From: Patagioenas fasciata
Lineage: Eukaryota > Chordata > Aves > Columbiformes > Columbidae
Direction: 5' to 3'
Assembly (NCBI RefSeq): GCF_037038585.1
Contig: NC_092520.1
Span: forward strand, 149,357,104-149,421,103
Length of the DNA stretch: 64,000 nt
The notes below the pieces were generated by a model. The model was given only the letters and a program-made list of their open reading frames with translations. It was not told the DNA's origin and made no database searches. Below, in pieces: positions 1-9,200 of this stretch (its first letter is position 1; the number at the start of each line of letters is the position of its first letter). Position numbers and translations under genes: made by a program.

Positions 1-182
1 GGCAGGACATCCAGGGGTCTGTGCTCTGTCATCAATAAGGAGACTGAGCCTGAGAGAAGTCATTCTTGGTTCTCATCTACTCAAAATGAAGGAGAATTCA
101 GGTGCTTGTCTCTGCAGCTCAGCCGCTGTGAGTTACTCTCTGAAGATGTTTTGGGGCCTAATACCTGTCTCATTTTTCATAG

Positions 183-262
183 GAAACGTTTGAAGGCAAA
201 GAACCTGATGTACATTAAGCAGATCCTGTATTTGCTGGAGCGGTTTGTGGCCATGCTGGGAG
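183..262 (+). CDS. DDX11: DDX11 exon (first in window), [14 protein letters not shown] segment
   Basis: Acceptor AG at 181-182 and donor GTAAGC at 263. The first base completes a codon from the missing upstream exon; then 26 codons, leaving phase 1. The product [20 protein letters not shown] matches the vertebrate DDX11 helical segment between the helicase lobes. Confidence 0.93.
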
Positions 263-3200
263 GTAAGCAAACCTATTCCATCTCCAGGGATGCTGATAGA
301 CTCTGAGCTAGTTGGTACTTCCTCAGGGCACTGTCCCCCTTCCCCCTCTGCAGAATCTGTGGGGAGATGTTGCTCATCTATAGGTTCAGATGCCAGTAAT
401 TTTATTTCTCAGGCTGTTTTGTAACATGGGGATGTTGACTGGTATCTTCCTGAACCCCTCTCTTTGTTTCATTAGCTGTGGAGCAGCAGATGACATCATA
501 AGTTGGTAGAGGCAGTTTCCCTCTGTTTCTGTGTCGTCTTCTGATGTGATTAGAGTGGGGACAAGGTAGGGTGCTAAGTGAGGAATACAACAGATGTGTG
601 ACAGTGATCAGGACAGCACTAGAGCTGTACAGAATAAATCTCCTGGGTCATCTGGTGGCATGGGCTCTAGCTGTGTCAGGTATGCCTCTGCAGAATGAGT
701 CTTTCTTGAGCGGTGCCTTTCCTTTGTGAAAAAATACTATTTTGCTGTGATTTTTAAATCCACTGGCATTTGCAGGGCTCCTTTCCTCTAATGCTCTGTT
801 TGTGAGAACACAGTGTGTCTGGAGAAGAGCCTGTCATAAGTTCATAAGGAGCTTTCTCCTTGGCCAAGGGAAATGCAGCTCTTGGGGGGCAGAGGCGTGG
901 TGGTGCTCTTTGCCCTTCTCTCCAAAGTTTACTTCTCTTCCCACCCTGTTCCTGCCAGTCCTCTCTTCCCCACATTCAGTTAAGTCCTTTCATCAGAAAG
1001 ATGCAGCCTGTGTACATCTTCATGATTGAGGCTGCAAGAGTGAGATGTGAGGTGGGTGTTAAACACCAGGACACAGAACACAGTGAGTGGCAGCAAGTAA
1101 TCCTGTTCTGGCTGTCAGGGTCTGGGCATGGAGCCGTCCTCAGGTTTTCCCCTCTTCCCAATTGTCTGGCAGCCTACACGTCTCCCAGGTCCCCATTGCC
1201 GCACTGAGGAGGGGTGAGGGATACATCGCAGTCCCTCTCCTTTTGTCTGTCCCTTCGTCTGTGCAGCGTGATGACTACGTCGTGTGTGAGCATTTGTATG
1301 CGCCCGCCCTACCTGCTGCCTCCTGCTACAGAAGGAATGTAGGTGGTGTTTCTTAGGATGCAGCAGCATGCTTGTCCTGCAATGTAGGGCTGCTTTACAG
1401 AGGGAATGAAACCTGAGCAGGAGCTGATATTTTGTCTGTGTAGCTACATTTTGCAGATGTATAGTTATTTCTTGGGTTTTGTCCTGATGTGATGTCCCTT
1501 TCAGCTCAGTTGTTAATCTCTCACTTCGTTTTCAAGACAGACTCATTCCTTGAATTGGTTTCATGTTTTCCAGGTAATGTGAACCAAAATCCTAGCTATC
1601 AGGCAGTTTCCCAAACAGGTAAGACTGAGGTGAACACCTGGGTTGTGCAGCCATCAGTCAGGGACACAGAGATGGGCAGTAAGGGGCTGCAGGCCCAGCA
1701 GCTAATAATTTTTATTCTCCTTCCCCCTCTTTCTTTCAGGGACATTGCTGAAATCCATCAATGACTTTCTGTTTCAGAGCCAGACTGACAATATCAATCT
1801 CTTCAAGGTAATGCAAATGTTGTCATCTGCTAGGTCACCGGTGGTGGTGACTTTTTCAAGGTTATCAGAATGCGTGTATGAGAGCTGGAAGTAGAGCCAA
1901 GGCCCACATGGTGGGATCTGCTTTCTAGCAGATTATCCCCAATGTATAGATCTCTCTGCTGCTGTCTGGATGACAGTGCATTAAATCTGGATAGATGGTC
2001 CTGGAGTGGAGGGGAGCAAGCAATTAAACATGTATGAGTGCAGAGGCTGCCTGCAGGCAAAGCTAAACTGTAAGGGCTGAGGGTGAAGAAACTACACTGC
2101 TCCAATAACCTGACCCACCCCTTGAACCTCCAAACACAGCACCTTAATGCAGAGCGTTTCCTCTCTGGCAGCAATGCCTTTGTAATAAACTGTTGTCTGG
2201 AAGGCAACACTCATGAAGAACTGTGCGTTGCTCCCTGAGAGCACAGCAAGGGCAGCAAGTGATATCCCAGCCGGACAGGGATCCAGGGCAGTGGGATGGA
2301 AGAAGGGATGCTGAATGCCAGTTCATTTTTTTTTTTCTCTCTTTTTCCAACAGGTTCAGCGTTATTGTGAGAAGAGCCTCATCAGTAGGAAGGTACTGCC
2401 CCTGAGACTTTGTGATCAACAGCGTTCAAATGCTGTTTCACACATTAAGTTTGAAGTGGAAGACACAGCAACTGGGGTGGAAGCCTGTCTTCTCCACTCT
2501 GCTCTGCAAACAAAGTGGTTCCTGTAAAAAGCACTGTATGGGCAGGTTGCCTTTAGCTTATACAGCAAAGAAGCATACAGCATGGTGTACCACAGTATTC
2601 CAGTGGCTGCTAGTTCTGTGCTGCTTGGCTTCAAACTCGCCAGCCTGGTAGGCTGTACTGGGGAAAAAAGCATCAGAGACTTGTTTTGATTTTGATTCAA
2701 AGAGTGAAGGAACACAATGGTTGCTCTGGGCTGACATACTGATTGGGCTGGTTTGTGAACACCTACCATGGACCTTTATCTGTGGCAGGCCAGAAACCTG
2801 GTTTTATCTTGTCTAATTTCTGCTGTTGGTAGTCTTAATCTTACTGGCTTTTGCTTGGCAGCTTTTTGGGTTTGTGGAGCGATACGGAGGCCCTGCCACA
2901 GCTGTGAAGACCAACAAGGAGAACGAGAGGTTGGGTGGTTTGCAGAGCTTTCTTCTGACACTCCAGCGGGGATCTGATAAAGAGGGTGAGTTCAGACATC
3001 CTTCCCTTGTGCATCTGCAGACAAAGTGAGGATGTGGAACCTGCATCTGTCTGCCTGAGGAAAGGGGAGGCAGATTTGAAGAGCAACAAACTGCAGAAGC
3101 TGTCCTGTGCAGGTGTCTTAATGTATCTGACTAGATGACCTAGGCAACCATACATAGGATTAGAAGATCTCATGAGATCCCTTTCAAGCTGAATGATGTG

Positions 3201-6200
3201 ATTCCATGTTTACGCTGCATGCACTCAAGATTTGCCCTGCTGTGACCTGTTGGCTCTGGGACCTGAGCTACCATGGGTAGCTCTGTTTAGTGATGCCAGC
3301 TACAAAAGCCAGATTATTTTTTCCTAGCAATGAGACAAAATTTGGGTTTTCTTCTCTATTGGGTCTTTGTTCTCTGCCTGCGTACGCAGACCAGGTATCG
3401 GTTTCCTGTAGAAAGGACCCTTCTGTATTTTCTGCTTAGTCACTGTCTTCAGAAATGTGGCCTAAGTTGCCTGCTTCTCCTTGTCTCTTCTGGCCAGACG
3501 GGACTCTCCAGAGCCTTCCCGCGGAGGCTGAGAACGACCAGCTCCGAGCTGCCTCTCCACTGATGCAGATTGAAGGATTTCTCGCAGCCCTCACAAATGC
3601 AAACCAAGATGGCAGAGTCATTCTCAACAGGCAAGGTAACAGAAGGGGTCGGCTGGGGAGAGGTGGCGAGAGTTGCAAGCAGGGCACATCACCAGCAGTG
3701 AGGAAGGAGATCTTGGGCCTGGGGGGAACCTCCAGACTTGCTGGAACATCTCTGTGCTTGAGAGGATCTAGAGGAAGCCAGAAAAATGATCAGAGGGCTG
3801 AAACAGCTCTGCTGTGAGGACAGGCTGAGAGAGTTGGGGTTGTTCAGCCTGGAGAATAGAAGGCTCCAGGGAGACCTTATTGTAGCCTTTCAGTACTTAA
3901 AAGGGGCCTGTAAGAAAGATGGGGACAGACTTTTTAGCAGGGCCTGTTGCAACAGGACAAGGGGTAACAGTTTCAAACAATAGGAGAGGAGATTCAGGCT
4001 AGACATGAGGAAGAAATTTTTTACAACGAGGGTGGTAAAACCCTGGCCCAGGTCACCCAGAGAGGTGGTAGATGCCCCATCCCTGGAGACATTCAAGGCC
4101 GGGCTGGACGGGGCTCTGAGCAACCTGATCTAGTTGAAGATGTCCCTGCTCATGGCAGGGGCGTGGACTAGATGCCCTTGGAAGGTCCTTTCCAAGCAAA
4201 ACTATTCTATGATTTTGTGATTCCTCAAGCAGGCTAACAGGCTTGTTCTTTGTGAGAACTCTTATGAACCCAAAGGAATTCTTAACCAAGGGTATTGGGG
4301 CCAGAGTTTGCAGAGCTCTGTTCCCACTTTGGATGTTGATTTTTGTCTTGTGGTTTATTGTACCTCTTTCACAGCTCCAGGAAGATTAGGAAGCAGCAGG
4401 TAACTTCCAGGCTGGCATTATCTGCTGCTGCCCCTGGCAGCATTCAATAGTAAGCCCTTGTTTTGAGAGGTGAGGACCTGGCAGGGTGCCCAGGGCAGGA
4501 GGAAGAATTTCTCATAACCCTGAGTCTGTGTCGCAGCTAGTTCCTGATGCTGTCTCTCTCCTTTTCCCAGGCACAGTTGGCCAGAGCAGCCTCAAATTCC
4601 TCTTGTTGAATCCAGCTGTCCACTTTGCCAAGGTGGTGGAAGAATGCCGTGCTGTAATCATTGCTGGGGGCACCATGCAGCCGGTGAGGGGATAAGGATG
4701 CTGTGCTGAGCTCTCGAGAGGTCTCTGGTGCTATCTGCAAGTAGGCATGGGAAGAGGGCAGCTTGGCCTCCCTGGGGTGTGCTCTTCTTCTCGTTTCACA
4801 TGGCATGTGTGGGAAAAGGCCTCTCCTACCTGCCCTTTTTTCTCCCTGGTACAGCTTCCCTGCACGAGGCATCGCATTGCCTGTTCATGCAGAAAGTTGT
4901 AGGTGTAAGGGCAGGATTGCCCTTGTCAGTTTTTCTTGTCTTCAAGACAATACAAGCTGAGGCTGAGCTTGTGGTGGGCTGGAACTAGCATCGGTAGCAG
5001 TCCGAGGACCTTGTAAAACCATCTCACCTTCTCAAGGGACAGAGATCCCACAGGGATGATCCCGTAGGGGATCTTTCAGGAAAATCAGAGCCTCAGTCTT
5101 GGTATGGTGGCAGGCAGCTTATCAGCCTTCTCCCGTTGCTTTAGTGCGTAAGAGACTGTGCTCGTGTTGTACAGATGCAGTGGGATGTGTCAGATATCCC
5201 AGTTAGTTATGTTTATCCTGTTCCTGGACACAAATGTCTTGAAATTGCCTCTTTGCCCTTGTGACGAGGGAGGGGAGGAGGGTGTGAAGTGCAGGACCTC
5301 CTTTTTGGAAGGCCACCATTCCAACTTTGAACCTTCCAGACTATAACTTGGACAGAGCACGCAGTTGCAAGCTCAAGCTGTGGTCTGTGCCGTGCTTGGG
5401 AGTCCTGCTAATGGGGTTTTGTGCCTGGGGAAGTCTGAAATTGCGGTGTGTTGGGCCAAGAGGCTGGGTGGTTCCAGGCAAGGGGGGCCATGACAAGGCT
5501 CAGGACCACAGGCATTGAAAGGGGACACTCCCTTCCCTTCACCCTGTTCTGCTTGGGCCAGCTTGAAGGTCTGAGTCAGGAGCTTGGCCAGGCGTTGGCA
5601 GGGAGCAGGGCCTTGGGACCGGGCTCTGGCAGAGGTCGCTGCCGCTCCTGTCGCAGTGGAGGAGGCCATGGGCACTGGTGGTTGCGGCAGAAGGGTCACG
5701 GTGCTCAAGGCCAGGCAGCTGTTCCGGTACCGGGGCTGTCGTGTAAGTGAGGTCTCAGCTGGGCAGTGGCTGACCTTGCAGGGTTGATGCAGCCCCTTTT
5801 CCCTCTGTGTGCTCTTAGGCTCCAACTTGCCTCCCAGCCCTGGCTTGTGCTCTCAGCATTTCCGTGCCCTTGGTTTGCTCGTGATGGAGGTAGCCCATCT
5901 CCACAGCACCCCACCAGCTCTTCCTCGACACTGGTGCTCAAGGAGCAGCCGTGCTGATGTGATGTCTTTTGGGATGCTGGTGCTTTACCTCTCTTTGGCT
6001 TGTGATTCGTAGGTGGCTGATTTCCGAGAGCAGCTACTGTCCTGTGCTGGTGTGGACCCTGCACGTGTTGTGGAGTTCTCTTGTGGTGAGTGTGCCGGGA
6101 TGGCAGGGAGGGGTCGTAATCCATGTCTGTGGGATTTGAGTGCTGCAGTTGGCCTTTAGTGCTGTTTTGTCAGCACTCAAAGCAAGGTGGCGTCTTTCAT

Positions 6201-9200
6201 GGGCCACTCTGAGCTGGCCCAGTGTCAGCAGGCAGTGTGCCGTCTTCCCAGGGGCTCAGGGAGTGGAAGTCAGAATAGATGAGTGACTTAGGCAAATGTG
6301 TGTCTCACTGCAAACAGGTAAAGCTGTTCAGCTGGTAGGGTTTGTGCACACAGCAGTGATGTTGACTCTCACTACTTGTTTTTGTCTCCAGGACACGTGA
6401 TTCCTCCAGAAAACATTTTGCCCATAATCCTCTGCAGTGGTCCTTCCAACCAGCAGCTGGAGTTCACCTACCAGACGAGAGACCTGCCCCAGATGGTCAG
6501 TCTCACTGTTGTTCCCTTTCTTGGTATCTCTTTTTCACTTTGCGTGCCACGTTTCATAGGACAGCGTGCTCTCTGCTGGAAAGGTGGGCTGATCAAAAGC
6601 CCTGGCAGGGGAAATCCAGAAGATTTGAGGCAGGTGTGTTGCCAAGTAATTGGGAGAGAGGAGCAGCAAAAGGGATTTTGATCTGCCTGCTCAGAGATAG
6701 CTACTGGAGATGAGGAGTACTAGCAGCTCGTTTGGCTGTACTGACCCTGTGTTTGCGTGCTGGACATCAGAAGGTGATTTCTGACTGTGCTTCATAGTTT
6801 GAAGGGCTCTGACAGTGGAGCGTGGCAGCCCTGCAGCGTACAGCCCAAACCATGGGGGTGGCAGCAGATGCTTCTGCAATTTTTCCATCCTTTGGTGGGC
6901 CAGTAAGCACCCAATGCCAGACACTAGATCTGCTCTGCCCCTGCTGGATCTTCACCAGATGTGCTAGCTAGCTCTCCACATCTGTTCTAGTGTGACAGGT
7001 CCCATCCACTGTGACAACAGACATAAACCCTTCTTTCCTGAATAATCACTGCACCTCAACAGTAACAGAAACCCTGGATTCAGAGGAAAAGCCAAGCCGT
7101 GAAGAGCGTTTTGGTAATTCCCAGCTCCCCTAGAGAGCTCTCTTCGACCTGGCATATTTTCCCACATTTTTCCTTCTCCCAAGGCATGTCACAGGGGAGG
7201 TGTGATCCTGGCGTTGAGCACAGAATTGGAGTGGCGTTAGCTGGAGCTCGTGTCAGCTGCAATATGCTCTTGTCTCCCTTGCAGATGGATGAGACAGGCC
7301 GAATCCTTTGCAACCTGTGCAACATGGTGCCAGGGGGTGTGGTGTGCTTCTTCCCCTCCTACGAATATGAGAAGCAGGTCTACGCACACTGGGAGAAAAC
7401 AGGGCTGCTCACCCGCCTGGCAACTAAGAAGAAGGTAATTGTGGAGCCAGAGGCAGCTGGTACTTCAAATGGAGGTTTCAAAACTCAATTATCTATGCAT
7501 TACGGGCCTCTCTTGCTGAGTTGTTCTCATACTCTGCACAGCAGAGCGGATATTTATCTAGCCAGTCCCTCCAGTAATGAATAGAGGATGCTTCCTGGGT
7601 GGCTGATCACTGAGCTGGGATCTAAATTAGATTAAATCTAGCTATAGATTCTTCAAGTGCAGTCTGTGTAGTGGCCATGAGGGGAGACAATCCTTGCTTT
7701 CCATAACCAGCAAGCTTGTTCCCATGTGGCTGGGGGCCTGTTCATGTTGAGTTCCTATAGGGCATTTGTTTTTCCCAGGCTCAGCTGTGTGTCCCTTGAA
7801 CATGAACCAGTACAACTAAAGGGTAGGCAGAATGGGACCAGGCTGCATTTTGTAGGACAAATGGTGTTCTGGTAGAAGTGCAGAATGAGGGATTGAAGGA
7901 CTATCAGTGGTGACTCCTGTTGGAGAAGTGATGAGAAATATTAAATGGGAAGATCACTGCAAATATAAAGTCTTTGCAATGAGTCTCACAAGTATTTGAA
8001 GCTTGAGCATTGAAGATCAGGCAGTCCAACTCTCACAGGGTGTGGGGCAGGGATCTTGGATAATGTGCCAGGGGCGGATAAAGAAGAATTATATATAGAC
8101 TGGCTGTGACTTTTGTTTTACCAAAAACTAAATGATTTACCATATGGATTAGGAGAGCACATTCCCAGGTATTTCATAGCCTTGGTGCAGGCATTCTGGC
8201 ACATGGATCTGCCTGTAGGTTTCTGTGGTGGAAGCTTCTCTGTGTGTTGGTACAGCTGTCACTCATAGTGCCTTTTAGGTGCGTTCTGTCAGGGTCCCAT
8301 GGTCTGCCTGGTGCCTCCAAGGCTTTGTGCCACAATCACGCAGCTTGCTCTGCCTTTCAGCTCTGATTTGTTCTTGTTTGGCCTTTGCAGTCTCCAGCAA
8401 ATTGGATATGCATTAGCAAAGCAATTTAGTAGAAGTGCAGCAAGTGTGACTTTCAGCTGCCCACACACAAGATCATATCATAGGTTACAGTCTTTCTTCG
8501 GGTAGCTGTGGTGAGATCACACTGAGATTATATATAAATTACACAGGGAAAATTAATTTAAATCAGAGGATTAAATAGCTGCTGTTTAATAAGTTAAATA
8601 GTCTTGATTTGTATATGTAATTACCAGTTATTTTTCTACTGAAAGACTGACTCTGGCTGGTAAAATTTGATAGTACTTCTTGCTAACCAAGAGAAAATAC
8701 ATCCTTTAGGTTCTTTACTGTCATACAGAAGACAGATGTTGCACTTCTTGTTTACTAAGAAAACAACTTGTGATTTAGGCCAAGGTGCAGCATCTATCAA
8801 AATGCAGCTCAATTAACTTCAGGGGCTCTCAGTAACTAATTAGGCATGCTAGAATAACATAAAGAAATTACTTTTTGTATGCTTTGCATAGAAAACTTAT
8901 TTATTCACTGGGGAAGGGGAGCTCTTACTTGGAATTAATTGGTGATTCTAATTGATTGGTCCTGTCACTGTCTTTCAAGAACTTGCAGCTGGGGACTCAC
9001 TCCACCTCATTGTATCTTTCTTCATAGGTGAAAGAGGTGCTCATTGCTTTCCTGCCTTTCAGCTCTTGGGTGACTTTTAACTTCTTGCAGAATTAACCAA
9101 GCCTGCCAAAGCTGAAAAGGGAATGTTGGAGGGGCAGGAGCAGCTGCTGCTCCCTTCAGAGCCCAGTTGAAAAGTGCCATAGTGAGCAAGCAGTGCTTTT

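Noticed and set aside
1-182. Possible upstream DDX11 exon at the window start
   Set aside because: The expected preceding residues of the family are not encoded here in any frame; read as intron.
5373-5825. 150-codon minus frame in a DDX11 intron
   Set aside because: Compositional frame in GC-rich intron, no domain, antisense to a well supported gene.
7099-7584. 161-codon + frame as one exon
   Set aside because: Only 7285-7434 is the DDX11 exon; the rest is intron read-through on either side of clear splice sites.
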